NCBI GenBank assembly: GCA_944326425.1
Contig: CALVDX010000003.1
Coordinates: 1 to 64,000 of the forward strand
DNA from: Candidatus Gastranaerophilales bacterium
GTDB taxonomy: Bacteria > Cyanobacteriota > Vampirovibrionia > Gastranaerophilales > Gastranaerophilaceae
DNA: 64,000 nt
Direction: 5' to 3'
Both the position numbers and the translations under genes were made by a program. Of this stretch, positions 32,565 through 41,522 are shown piece by piece; positions within the stretch are counted from its first letter, which is position 1, and each line of letters begins with the position of its first letter. The notes under the pieces were generated by a model. The model did not search any database. It was not told where the DNA came from and worked only from the letters and a program-made list of their open reading frames with translations.

Positions 32565-34355
32565 TTAATTTTTTGGTGCAAGTACTACCATCTCACAATT
32601 TTTACAGTCAAATTTTAACGGATATTTTTGACCGCAATCATCAATCAGGAACAGTTCTTCCGGTGATTTACATTTTCTGATTGCCCACTTAATACAATGC
32701 TTTGTACGCATAAGTTCAAACTCTCCCCGCGGCGCAGACTTTTCAGGCGCATACTCTTCTATATTGCAACCGGCCTCTTTATAAAACGATTCCGAAAGTT
32801 TATTATAAACATTTTCATGATAATCCCCCGCGGGAATTGGATAACCTGCTGTTTTTAAAGCAGCAGTATCAGGTCTGCGTAAATATTTTTCAAGTCGTTT
32901 TTTCATTAATTCACCAAAAACGAGACGTCTGAATTCGTTTATTTTGGAAACCGGATAAAATTTAATTTCCTGTTCTAATTTTAAATCTTCTATATAAAAA
33001 TCAGTATTTCCCGTCTTTGAAAGCTGGTTTACAAAATTTTCTTTTGCCTTATCAGGATTTTTAGGGATGTCACCAACTGGAAGCGGCAGCACTATTCTAT
33101 TTTCATCCTCATCTATTGTGTATAAATAATCATCCTTTACTGTAATTTTACATGCTATTTTTCTGATTATTTTGCTTGCGGACAATTGTTTTTCAAATTC
33201 AACATCCTGATTTCTATAAATAATTGTTCCGACAGGAATATCTGACCAATTGTTCGGAAATATTCTTTCTCCGGCTACCCTGTTTACCGCAAAACCTTTC
33301 AGCTCCCCTTTATCAGTAAAATAACAAAGCCCGTCCTGCGGAGATAGTTTTTGTACTGTGCTGATATTATAATAATTTTTCCCAGAATACGTGATTTTTC
33401 CCAATTTTTCCCCGATAGATTTAGGAGAATTAAAATTAAAACACTGTTCTCTCTTTTTTAGAAAATAAGTTGTGTACCCTCTATTAAAAGTTTTATTTAT
33501 ATCAGGAACAAAACCGTTTGTAAAAATCTTTCCTGATGAAGTCTTAATACTATATTTATCAAGTAACCGGCGATAATATAAGGTCACATTCTTAACATAA
33601 TTTCTATCTTTTAGCCGGCCTTCTATTTTAAAAGATTTAACTCCCGCTTTTATCATTTCATCCAGATATTTAGATGCATTAAAGTCTTTCATTGAAAGTA
33701 AATACTTATCTTTTAAAAGAATATTTCCGTATTTATCGCACAAAGTATACTTTTTTCTGCATGGCTGCGCGCATTCTCCTCTGTTAGCCGAACGCCCGCC
33801 TATGTATTGGCTTAAATAACACTGTCCGCTGTAAGAGACGCATAAAGCCCCGTGAACAAAACATTCTAACTCAATATTTGGAGCATATCCGGATATTTCT
33901 TTTATTTGTTCAATTGATAACTCTCTTGCAAGTACAACACGCGGAATGCCAAGAGTTTCAAAAAATTTAACTTTTTCTTTTGTCCTGTTATTACACTGGG
34001 TGCTTATATGTATAGGTATCGGCGGCAGTAATCCGTCACATGCAAGTTTTAAGAGCCCCATATCCTGTATAATTATAGCATCTGCCTTTATTTCGCAGAG
34101 CTGCTTAATAAGTTCTGCCGCCTGTCTTATTTCATTATCAGTAAGAATCGTATTAACAGTAACAAAAACCTTTACATAATATTTATGTGCATAATCTATA
34201 ATTTCTTTTATATCTTCAAGAGTATTACCGGCATTTTTTCTTGCACCAAAAGAAGCAGCACCGATATATACAGCATCAGCACCTGCATTAATTGCATCAA
34301 TTGCAGTTTCTTTATCTTTTGCAGGCGCCAGCAGTTCTGTTACATAATTATCCAT
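32565..34355 (-). CDS. U32 family protein (RlhA/TrhP-like)
   Basis: 596 residues from ATG 34355. U32 signature: LLAPAKDKETAIDAINAGAD at the N-terminus, then ECFVHGALCVSYSGQC and RSANRGECAQPCRKKY with the conserved Cys set, SMKDF and SFKIEGRLK. Long U32 proteins with a C-terminal DUF3656-like half are RNA hydroxylases (E. coli RlhA acts on 23S C2501; TrhP acts on tRNA). The C-terminal half (about 330-596) fits such an extension but is divergent. A perfect TATAAT, preceded by TGT, ends six bases before this ATG, supporting it over the ATG nine codons upstream. Downstream of the acetolactate-synthase-type gene. Confidence 0.85.
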   Translation of the reverse strand: MDNYVTELLAPAKDKETAIDAINAGADAVYIGAASFGARKNAGNTLEDIKEIIDYAHKYYVKVFVTVNTILTDNEIRQAAELIKQLCEIKADAIIIQDMGLLKLACDGLLPPIPIHISTQCNNRTKEKVKFFETLGIPRVVLARELSIEQIKEISGYAPNIELECFVHGALCVSYSGQCYLSQYIGGRSANRGECAQPCRKKYTLCDKYGNILLKDKYLLSMKDFNASKYLDEMIKAGVKSFKIEGRLKDRNYVKNVTLYYRRLLDKYSIKTSSGKIFTNGFVPDINKTFNRGYTTYFLKKREQCFNFNSPKSIGEKLGKITYSGKNYYNISTVQKLSPQDGLCYFTDKGELKGFAVNRVAGERIFPNNWSDIPVGTIIYRNQDVEFEKQLSASKIIRKIACKITVKDDYLYTIDEDENRIVLPLPVGDIPKNPDKAKENFVNQLSKTGNTDFYIEDLKLEQEIKFYPVSKINEFRRLVFGELMKKRLEKYLRRPDTAALKTAGYPIPAGDYHENVYNKLSESFYKEAGCNIEEYAPEKSAPRGEFELMRTKHCIKWAIRKCKSPEELFLIDDCGQKYPLKFDCKNCEMVVLAPKN

Positions 34356-34370
34356 AGGGTAATTATAACA
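34356..34370 (-). promoter_or_regulatory. Leaderless -10 element of U32 gene
   Basis: Minus strand TGT-TATAAT-TACCCT-ATG, an extended -10 box. It would give the U32/PurN-like pair a promoter separate from the upstream gene. Confidence 0.6.
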
Positions 34371-34388
34371 TGTAATAATCAAAGCAGG

Positions 34389-35987
34389 TTAAACATTCTC
34401 ATACCCGTTAGTTATGCAGTCAACAACAGCAGGCTCGGAAGATGCAAATAACTCCGGCATTAAACTGTTTAATTCACTAATATTGGTAACCCTGTACCCT
34501 TTAATACCGTAGCCTTCTGCTATTTTCATAAAATCCGGATTACACATCTTAGATTGATAATACTTGCCGTTAAAAAACTTTTCCTGCATTTGTCTTATCA
34601 TTCCCAGATAACCATTATTCATAACGAAAATTTTTACAGGAATTTTATACTCTTTTACCGTCGCCAGTTCTTGAATATTCATTTGAAAAGAACCGTCACC
34701 CGTAATATTAATAATATAGTCATCAGGCATGGCAAAATGCACCCCGCAGGAAGCAGGAAGCCCAAACCCCATAGTTCCCATCCCGCCGGAGGTTAAAAAA
34801 CGCTTTGGAGTAACAAACTCAAAACTCTTAGCCGCAAGCATTTGGTGCTGACCTACATCAGTTATTATTATCGGATTTAGAGTTTTCGTATAATTGTTAA
34901 TTAATTTTAATACCGCACTCGTTTCCATTCCGGATAGATTACTAAAAGTATTTAAAGAAACATTATCAGAAGCAAAATTTTTACGTTCTTTCACTCCGGC
35001 TTCCGTAAGTTTTTTTATTGCAAAAACACAATCACAATTTACTTCTTTGACAATGTTTACATTATCAAAAGTATATGGCAATGTATTTATATTAATTACA
35101 GGAGTTCCGCCGGCAAACATACCGGACTTACAAATTGTACGGTCGCTAAAAGCAACCCCCAAAGCTACTATTAAATCTGAGTTTGAAAGCAGTGAATTAG
35201 CACTTTCAGAACCATTGACACCAATCATGCCGTAATTGGAACTAACCTGTGCAGAAACATTTCCTACACCCATCAGTGTTGTAACAGCCGGAAGATTAGT
35301 TTTCACAAGAAAATCAGAGAGCTCGTAAAATGCATCTCTACATCCGCCGCCAATAATAAATACCGGATTTAAAGCCGTATTAATCATAGAAGCCAATTCC
35401 ATAAAATCGATATCAGGGCTAATCTCCGCACTTAAATTACTCTCATTTTGTTCCTGAAATTCAAACTGCCTTTCCAAAACAGAACGCTGCAAATAAACAA
35501 GCACAGGCCCTTTCTTTCCCTCTGTAGAGAAACTAACCGCCTCTTTTATTATTCCGTATATATTATCAGAAAGCTCCGGTGTATAAACTTTTTTTACAAT
35601 TGGCTGTACCATTGACATAAAGTCAACACTCTGAAAAACCTTACCATTAGAATTATTTGCCGCACCTGCTATGATAACAAGGGGCGTAGAATCAGCATAA
35701 GCATTTGCAATACCAGTTACAGTATTTGTTGCCCCCGGGCCGGAGGTTACGAGAACAATACCGGATTTTCCTGATGTTATTGCATACCCCTCTGCTGCAT
35801 GAACACAAGCCTGCTCGTGACGGCACAAACAGTGAACTATTTCGCGCCCATCAGCTAGCTCATTGTAAAGAGCAAGCACACTTGCCCCAGGATACCCGAA
35901 AATATTTGTCACAGAAGAATCTTTTAATGCTTTTACGACTAATGCGGCTCCTGTTTTGTAAATTTTTGGCTGATTTATGGCTAACAT
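34389..35987 (-). CDS. ilvB: Acetolactate synthase-type ThDP-dependent enzyme, large subunit
   Basis: 532 residues, slightly short of the ~560 usual for IlvB/IlvI. The PYR domain has GYPGASVLALYNEL and the catalytic Glu in CRHEQACVHAAEGYA, with VTSGPGATNTVTGIA; the PP domain has GDGSFQMNIQELATV and MNNGYLGMIRQMQ, the ThDP/Mg site. It probably condenses pyruvate to acetolactate for branched-chain amino acids. The regulatory subunit gene (ilvN/H) is not nearby, so other ThDP-dependent decarboxylase roles cannot be excluded. Ribosome site GAGGGG close to ATG. Confidence 0.82.
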   Translation of the reverse strand: MLAINQPKIYKTGAALVVKALKDSSVTNIFGYPGASVLALYNELADGREIVHCLCRHEQACVHAAEGYAITSGKSGIVLVTSGPGATNTVTGIANAYADSTPLVIIAGAANNSNGKVFQSVDFMSMVQPIVKKVYTPELSDNIYGIIKEAVSFSTEGKKGPVLVYLQRSVLERQFEFQEQNESNLSAEISPDIDFMELASMINTALNPVFIIGGGCRDAFYELSDFLVKTNLPAVTTLMGVGNVSAQVSSNYGMIGVNGSESANSLLSNSDLIVALGVAFSDRTICKSGMFAGGTPVININTLPYTFDNVNIVKEVNCDCVFAIKKLTEAGVKERKNFASDNVSLNTFSNLSGMETSAVLKLINNYTKTLNPIIITDVGQHQMLAAKSFEFVTPKRFLTSGGMGTMGFGLPASCGVHFAMPDDYIINITGDGSFQMNIQELATVKEYKIPVKIFVMNNGYLGMIRQMQEKFFNGKYYQSKMCNPDFMKIAEGYGIKGYRVTNISELNSLMPELFASSEPAVVDCITNGYENV

Positions 35988-36040
35988 AACCCCTCAAATA
36001 TATCAAAACAAAGTCAAATTGTAAAGAATTAGTTATTTTC

Positions 36041-36069
36041 TTGAATTAAAAAAATCAGCGTACTATAAT
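36041..36069 (+). promoter_or_regulatory. Promoter of the SLH-domain protein gene
   Basis: TTGAAT (36041-36046), 17-bp spacer, TATAAT (36064-36069). A perfect -10 and 4-5/6 -35; the leader is ~30 nt and contains AAGAGG. Confidence 0.78.
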
Positions 36070-36104
36070 TTAAATGGAATTTTATTTTAAGAGGTATGTA
36101 TTAT

Positions 36105-37406
36105 ATGAAGAAGTTATTAGCATCAATGTTAGCAGCCGCAATGTTCGGGCTAAACACTTTGCCGGTATTGGCACAATATGGTATTGATGATTCCTACTGG
36201 GCTAGTAAAGAAATTTACAAGGTAGTTACAGATGGTATTTTACCTGTTGATGAAAACGGAAACTTTAATCCGGAAAATACTATTACAAGAATACAATTTG
36301 TCCAAGGTTTATTAAAAGTTTTATCAAATGATAACCTTGACGTAACTATTACGAATACTATGTCAGATGTTTCAGTTTATGACAGTTACTATGACGATGT
36401 ATTAAGAGGCCAACAGCTAGGTGTTGTTTATGGATATCCGGATGGAACTTTTAAAGCAGAAAAAAACTTGCTCAGATCCGAAGTTACATCACTAATGAGC
36501 CATATAACAAAAGAACAAGCAAGTGATCCGACTGTTCTTGATGCATTTAAAGATACCGGTGATATCCCGGGCTGGGCAGAATATTCTTACCAGAAAGCAA
36601 TCAGCTACGGGCTTTATGTAAACCACCCTGACGAAGCTTTATTAGAACCAAATAGAGAATTAACCAGAGCAGAAGCAGCTGTACTTTTGGCAAAACTATC
36701 TGATATGCTTAATGTTGTTAAAGATGAGTACTTAGGTGATGCAGAAGAACCCGTTGTCGAAGAACCGCAGGAAATTGTACTAGGAGTTGAGCACCTTTGC
36801 GTACACAGACAAGCACCTAATAATACCGTTACTAAAACTAATTTTAAGAAAATTATCAACCAGGGTAACGTAGTTCAAATTGCATTCTCTGAAAAATTCC
36901 TTTCTAAAAAGCATAAAGGCGGAGAAATAGTTAACTTCTACCTTCCTAAGGACTTATATACCGTAGAAGGAACAAAAGTTCTTCCGGAAGGAACAAGATT
37001 TGTTGCAGAAATTATGGATATACAAAATCCAAAAATTTTCAACAAAAAAGCAAGAGTTAACTTAATCTTCAAACACATCCTGCTTCCGGACGGCAGCGTA
37101 ATTGATATAACAGGTAAACCGTTTACGAAAGACGGCAGACTTGCAGAAGGCGCATGGGTTACATTCGGAAAAGTTCTTCTTTATACCATCACAGGCGGGG
37201 CTGTTGGTTCAGGTGTTGGCTTGAGTATGGCATTTATACCTGATCCTTCAAGAGTTGGTACAGCTCTCGGTATAGGTATTCCTGTCGGCTGTACTGTCGG
37301 GTTAATAACAGGGCTTATTACTCCCGGGGTTAACTATAAAGCAAAACAAGGCGAATGTATCTACCTCTTGCTGATTGATGATGTTAATCTTGAAGAACAA
37401 TTATAA
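36105..37406 (+). CDS. Exported SLH-domain protein
   Basis: 433 residues from ATG 36105, chosen because AAGAGG lies ten bases upstream; an ATG three codons earlier is too close. A signal peptide (residues 1-24, ending VLA) is followed by two to three S-layer homology motifs (about 28-75 with DDSYWASKEIYKVV, 85-150, and 150-205 with ELTRAEAAVLLAKL). After an acidic linker, residues 255-345 form a beta-rich domain (VLPEGTRFVAEIMD, ILLPDGSVIDITG) and residues 350-410 a Gly-rich hydrophobic hairpin. SLH motifs tether proteins to cell wall polymers; in outer-membrane lineages they often link envelope layers. A bidirectional terminator follows. Confidence 0.85.
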   Translation: MKKLLASMLAAAMFGLNTLPVLAQYGIDDSYWASKEIYKVVTDGILPVDENGNFNPENTITRIQFVQGLLKVLSNDNLDVTITNTMSDVSVYDSYYDDVLRGQQLGVVYGYPDGTFKAEKNLLRSEVTSLMSHITKEQASDPTVLDAFKDTGDIPGWAEYSYQKAISYGLYVNHPDEALLEPNRELTRAEAAVLLAKLSDMLNVVKDEYLGDAEEPVVEEPQEIVLGVEHLCVHRQAPNNTVTKTNFKKIINQGNVVQIAFSEKFLSKKHKGGEIVNFYLPKDLYTVEGTKVLPEGTRFVAEIMDIQNPKIFNKKARVNLIFKHILLPDGSVIDITGKPFTKDGRLAEGAWVTFGKVLLYTITGGAVGSGVGLSMAFIPDPSRVGTALGIGIPVGCTVGLITGLITPGVNYKAKQGECIYLLLIDDVNLEEQL

Positions 37407-37421
37407 TTAAATCTTACAAAA

Positions 37422-37458
37422 AAACTCCCTTTTAGTTATAAAAGGGAGTTTTTTTTTA
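37422..37458. terminator. Bidirectional intrinsic terminator
   Basis: Perfect 12-bp stem AAACTCCCTTTT / AAAAGGGAGTTT with a six-base loop and T8-10 on the plus side; the minus side has TTTTTTTG. It serves the SLH gene and the convergent operon ending at 37481. Confidence 0.93.
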
Positions 37459-37480
37459 TAAACGAACAGTATAACTTTTA

Positions 37481-38290
37481 TTATTTATTTCCACCGCGAT
37501 AAATCATAAACGATTTTAACTTTCTACCGGTATCATTTCCATTATTTTCCAGTGAAACTACATTTATTTTATCAAGATAATTAAGGGAAGTAGAACTGCC
37601 GCCGTCAAAAGCCATAGCTTTATCCAGATTATAACTCTCAACAAGCTCTCTTACTTCATACATAGTCATCGGATTCTCATTAGTTATAATAAAAATATGC
37701 ACTAATCCGCCTTTTAAACCAATTATGGTTCTTGCGGTTTTATGGAGAACAGATGCAGATTCCCTAATAACATTACCATCCTTATCCTTTTCTATAAAAT
37801 ACTCTTCTTCCAGTCTTAAATCAGGATATACCATAGGTCCCCCCTGTGCAGACGTTAGCAACAAGCAGCCATCCGGCAGCGGCGAATCATGAGAAGCAAT
37901 ATCATAAGTTTTTTTTATTCCGCAGTCCAAGACCCTAAACTCAGTCCTGTTTAAAATTTTAGATAAATTGTTCCGCAGTTTAGGATTTTGGATTAATGAC
38001 TCATTAAATAACGGGTCTAAATCCTCAGTCGTTTTTGAGGTGACATAAGAAATTGTTTTTTTATTATTTGGATCAAAAAAACCGGCATTGATTGTCAAAG
38101 TTGATTTTGAGATTTGATGAATACGCTTATTTGTTTCTAATTCTCCAACAGTAACGAAATCAACACGCTTTGCATCTTTTTTATCATCCAAAACAATATG
38201 ATAAATACCATTGTTAAAATCAACAACAGGCTGGGAATATACACATGGTGCCGCGCATAAAATAAGTAACAATAATATTTTTTTCATCAA
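37481..38290 (-). CDS. Exported phosphodiester glycosidase-like (NAGPA domain) protein
   Basis: 269 residues with a signal peptide (about 1-19). The NAGPA-domain signature is present: INAGFFDP (about 68-75), RTIIGLKGG and the C-terminal KAMAFDGGSSTSLNYL. Homologues act on phosphodiester-linked GlcNAc or related envelope glycans; substrate unknown here. It is the last gene of a four-gene cluster with lptB and lptF/G and overlaps the permease gene by four bases (ATGA), suggesting a periplasmic envelope role. Confidence 0.82.
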   Translation of the reverse strand: MMKKILLLLILCAAPCVYSQPVVDFNNGIYHIVLDDKKDAKRVDFVTVGELETNKRIHQISKSTLTINAGFFDPNNKKTISYVTSKTTEDLDPLFNESLIQNPKLRNNLSKILNRTEFRVLDCGIKKTYDIASHDSPLPDGCLLLTSAQGGPMVYPDLRLEEEYFIEKDKDGNVIRESASVLHKTARTIIGLKGGLVHIFIITNENPMTMYEVRELVESYNLDKAMAFDGGSSTSLNYLDKINVVSLENNGNDTGRKLKSFMIYRGGNK

Positions 38291-39456
38291 TTAGAACACC
38301 TTTTAAATTTATTAAAAAATAATTTTAGTTTAGTACACAGCGGTACTGTGTCAGAAGCAAGTTCCTTAGCCTGATAAAACTTATAAGTAGCAATTGCAAA
38401 TAATATAGGAGAGAAAGAAGCCGCTATTAAAGGCGGTAAAACACCTTTTTCTGCCAGTAAATCAAAGAATGGCAGCGTAATATAATAGATAAATACACAG
38501 CCTATTGCTATTACAAAACCAACTAGCGAACGTTCACGCGGACGTGAAAAACCAAGAATACACCCCATCAGAGCAAGAAGAATACAAACCAATGGATGAA
38601 TAAAACGCTGATAGTATTTATTAGCATTTAGCCGATACTCTTCATCGAGATTTTCAGATTTTAACAGATTGATATATTTTTTCAAATCAGCATTGTCTAT
38701 TTCTCTATCACGTTTTGTAGAATAATCCATTAAAATTTTAGCGTTTTCGGCCTCAACACCTTTTAAAATGACAAACGTATCGGATTTGGAAATTTCTTCA
38801 AATATACCATCAGTTGAAATAGCATAAGAAGTCACATCTTTAAGAGTCCATTTATTATCTTTAATATACCCTGTCTCTGCAACATGAATATTTGTAAGCG
38901 GGTGCATATCACTGTATACTTTATCCGCAAAATCAAGGACTATAATATTTTCCATTGAATCTCTATTATATCTTGAGACTATAATACCTGCCAGCGGGTG
39001 CTTATCTACATCCTTTTGGATATAAACAAACTGAGATACAGGATTTGCACCTTTTATTTCATTCAATTTATTACATGAATAAGGAATGAGTTTATCATAA
39101 GTAATAAAACAAAGGTATGTAACAATAACAGATAAAACAACGACAGGAGCAATTATACGTGCAAAAGACATTCCGGCAGCACGAAATATTGTTAATTCAA
39201 AATCCTTGCTTAATTTATCAAACGTAAACAAAGTACCGAGCAAAAGCCCTACAGGGAATGCTTTACCAAGTATTTTAGGCAGTTCACAAACCAGAACCAT
39301 AACAGCAACCTGAGGTGTATAAACTCCTTCTATAGTTCTCTTTATAGTATTTAAAAGCATTTCCGGCGCTATCCATATAACAGTAAAAAGAATTATAGCA
39401 ACAAGGGTTGCCATAAGCACCTGCATAAAAATATATTTATCATATATTTTTATCAT
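38287..39456 (-). CDS. LPS-export permease, LptF/LptG (YjgP/YjgQ) family
   Basis: 389 residues. Three N-terminal membrane segments (about 10-32, 52-75 and 98-120), a large periplasmic domain (125-265) and three C-terminal segments (about 290-365) follow the LptF/G layout; HPLVCILLALMGCILGFSRP is a typical family segment. With LptB it extracts LPS from the inner membrane. Only one such permease is seen here; the partner must lie elsewhere, or a single gene serves as both. Overlaps lptB by four bases. Confidence 0.9.
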   Translation of the reverse strand: MIKIYDKYIFMQVLMATLVAIILFTVIWIAPEMLLNTIKRTIEGVYTPQVAVMVLVCELPKILGKAFPVGLLLGTLFTFDKLSKDFELTIFRAAGMSFARIIAPVVVLSVIVTYLCFITYDKLIPYSCNKLNEIKGANPVSQFVYIQKDVDKHPLAGIIVSRYNRDSMENIIVLDFADKVYSDMHPLTNIHVAETGYIKDNKWTLKDVTSYAISTDGIFEEISKSDTFVILKGVEAENAKILMDYSTKRDREIDNADLKKYINLLKSENLDEEYRLNANKYYQRFIHPLVCILLALMGCILGFSRPRERSLVGFVIAIGCVFIYYITLPFFDLLAEKGVLPPLIAASFSPILFAIATYKFYQAKELASDTVPLCTKLKLFFNKFKRCSN

Positions 39457-40178
39457 AATTTAAAGTCCTTCCCTAGATAAAACTCTTTAGCTACAGGGTC
39501 CACAGCAACTTCTTCACTTCTTCCCTGTATTTTAATTTTTCCGTCAAAAATAACATAGGCTCTGTCAGTAATAGATAATGTAGCCTTTGGATTATGGTCC
39601 GTAATTAAAACCCCTAAACCTTTATCCTCGGAAAGTTTTCTAATATTATCTTTAATTTCTCCGATAGCAATAGGGTCAATACCGGTAAATGGTTCATCAA
39701 GAAGAATAAAATCAGGACTTGCGGCAAGGGCTCTTGCCAGTTCCACCCTTCTGCGTTCACCGCCTGAAAGTGATATAGCCTGTGATTTTCTTAACTTTGC
39801 AACCCCGAATTCAGTTAATAAATCCTCCAGTTTTTGCTTCTTCTCATCACCGGTTAACTTATCATTCATTTCCAATACAAGCTTAATATTGTCCTCTACA
39901 GTAAGTTTTCTGAATATAGAGGTTTCCTGCGGAAGATATCCTATTCCTGCTTTAGCCCTCAAATTCATAGGCCAGGCAGAAATATCCTCACCGTTAAACA
40001 CAACTTTTCCGGAGTATGGTTTTACCAAACCGACAATCATATAAAATGTTGTTGTCTTACCTGCTCCGTTCGGACCGAGGAGACATACAACTTCACCCTT
40101 ATTAATATAAAAGGATACGTCATTTACTACACTCCTGTCCCCGTATACCTTAACGAGATTAAATGCCTCTATCTTCAT
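39453..40178 (-). CDS. lptB: LPS export ABC transporter ATP-binding protein
   Basis: 241 residues, the usual LptB size. Walker A GPNGAGKTTTFYMIVG (about 35-50), Q-loop GYLPQETSIFRKLTV, signature LSGGERRRVELARALA, Walker B FILLDEPFTGIDP and the switch His in ITDHN are all present. It powers LPS transport with LptF/LptG. Overlaps both neighbours by four bases, so translation is coupled along PurD-like, lptB, lptF/G, NAGPA. Confidence 0.95.
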   Translation of the reverse strand: MKIEAFNLVKVYGDRSVVNDVSFYINKGEVVCLLGPNGAGKTTTFYMIVGLVKPYSGKVVFNGEDISAWPMNLRAKAGIGYLPQETSIFRKLTVEDNIKLVLEMNDKLTGDEKKQKLEDLLTEFGVAKLRKSQAISLSGGERRRVELARALAASPDFILLDEPFTGIDPIAIGEIKDNIRKLSEDKGLGVLITDHNPKATLSITDRAYVIFDGKIKIQGRSEEVAVDPVAKEFYLGKDFKL

Positions 40179-41413
40179 ACTAAACCTCTGTTTCCTGATA
40201 ATATTGCACCAATATCTTTCCTGTAAAATTTTCCTTCAAAATTTATATCCCCGACCTCGGAATACACGATTTCTCTTGCTCTCGATATAGTTCCCGCTAT
40301 AGATGTAAGAATAAGATTTTTTCCTTTTACTGTTTCATACTCTAAATATTTATTTTTTGTAAGCGGAAATAACGCTACTAAAGTTTCATCATCAAGATTT
40401 TTTAGGCCTTCAATACTTTGACCTTCTTTGTACGAAGATATAACAACAGATACAGCATTGTCATCTTTTTGCGGGATATAATCATAAACATCTGCAAATA
40501 TACCCATTAAGCAATCATCAACAATTTTCATAAAATCAATATCAAGAAGTGCTAAAATACCCTGAGCGTCGGCATCTGATAAAAAGTATTTTAAGTTAGT
40601 TACAAAAAGCTGTTCATCACCGGTAAAAACACACTCAATACCAAATATACCAATGAACGGCTTGCCCTGTTGTTCAAAGTATTCAATAATAGAATTAGCA
40701 ATAGTTGATGTAAGATAATCAATATGGGCATCTGTTAATTTATAAAAAGGAGAACACGCACCAACACCATTAGTTAGAACTCCGCCATCCCCCTCTAATG
40801 AATAGTTATAATTTAAGGCAGTTCCCATTGGCAATGCTTTGTACCCGTCAGAAACAAAATAAATTGTAAAAGTTTTTCCGTACAAAAATTCTTCAATAAG
40901 AACAGTTTCATCATTAAAAATCAAATCATCAACAACAGTTTTTGCAATTTTATCATTTACGCAAACCGTAGCATACTCCTTCAAATTTGACTTAATAATC
41001 AACGGCATTTTTGCATTTTTTACATATTCATAAGCCGCTCCTGCCTTATCAAAAGATGCAAACCTAGGAACGGGGATGCGAAGTTTATAAAGCAGCTTCA
41101 TAATTGAAAGTTTATCATTAAATAGCACAGAAGTATCAAATGCAGGGGCGAAAACCTGTAGATTTTTTTCTGTAAATACAGAAATCAGTTCAGAGGTTAG
41201 TGCATTTTTATCGACAGGAATTGTTACAGAAATATCATTTTTCTCAATAAATTCAGCAATATTAGCAGGATTATAATCCGGTATATCAACCAAAACAGCG
41301 AACTCACTCATTATTTGATTACCAGGACATACATAAACTTCGTTATTTTTAGAAAGGTACTTTGCAAGAGAATATTCTTGTACGCCTTTTCCCAATATCA
41401 GTACTTTTTTCAT
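40175..41413 (-). CDS. PurD-like ATP-grasp ligase, divergent
   Basis: 412 residues. The architecture is that of GAR synthetase (PurD): N-terminal KVLILGKGVQEYSLAKYL, ATP-grasp with VLIEEFLYGKTFTIYFVSDG and GDGGVLTNGVGACSPF (PurD has D-x-GPNTGGMG), and GIFGIECVFTG. The block NVRFGDPE that binds metal and substrate in PurD reads NLKYFLSDAD here. It may be a true but divergent PurD, or an ATP-grasp ligase with another substrate linked to the envelope operon it heads. A perfect TATAAT ends six bases before ATG, with no ribosome site. Confidence 0.75.
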   Translation of the reverse strand: MKKVLILGKGVQEYSLAKYLSKNNEVYVCPGNQIMSEFAVLVDIPDYNPANIAEFIEKNDISVTIPVDKNALTSELISVFTEKNLQVFAPAFDTSVLFNDKLSIMKLLYKLRIPVPRFASFDKAGAAYEYVKNAKMPLIIKSNLKEYATVCVNDKIAKTVVDDLIFNDETVLIEEFLYGKTFTIYFVSDGYKALPMGTALNYNYSLEGDGGVLTNGVGACSPFYKLTDAHIDYLTSTIANSIIEYFEQQGKPFIGIFGIECVFTGDEQLFVTNLKYFLSDADAQGILALLDIDFMKIVDDCLMGIFADVYDYIPQKDDNAVSVVISSYKEGQSIEGLKNLDDETLVALFPLTKNKYLEYETVKGKNLILTSIAGTISRAREIVYSEVGDINFEGKFYRKDIGAILSGNRGLV

Positions 41414-41425
41414 ACAACAATTATA
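41414..41425 (-). promoter_or_regulatory. Leaderless -10 element of the PurD-like/lptB operon
   Basis: Minus strand TATAAT-TGTTGT-ATG; no Shine-Dalgarno. Confidence 0.65.
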
Positions 41426-41510
41426 TCTTAAAAATGAACTCTATTTATATTTTTGTAAATTTTTATATACAATTCCCGATAAAAAAGCAATTTTTTATAT
41501 TCATGTGTTT

Positions 41511-41522
41511 TATAGTAGTACT
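41511..41522 (+). promoter_or_regulatory. Leaderless -10 element of the HELGH protein gene
   Basis: TATAGT-AGTACT-ATG. It favours ATG 41523 over an in-frame GTG at 41505 that has no ribosome site. Confidence 0.55.
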
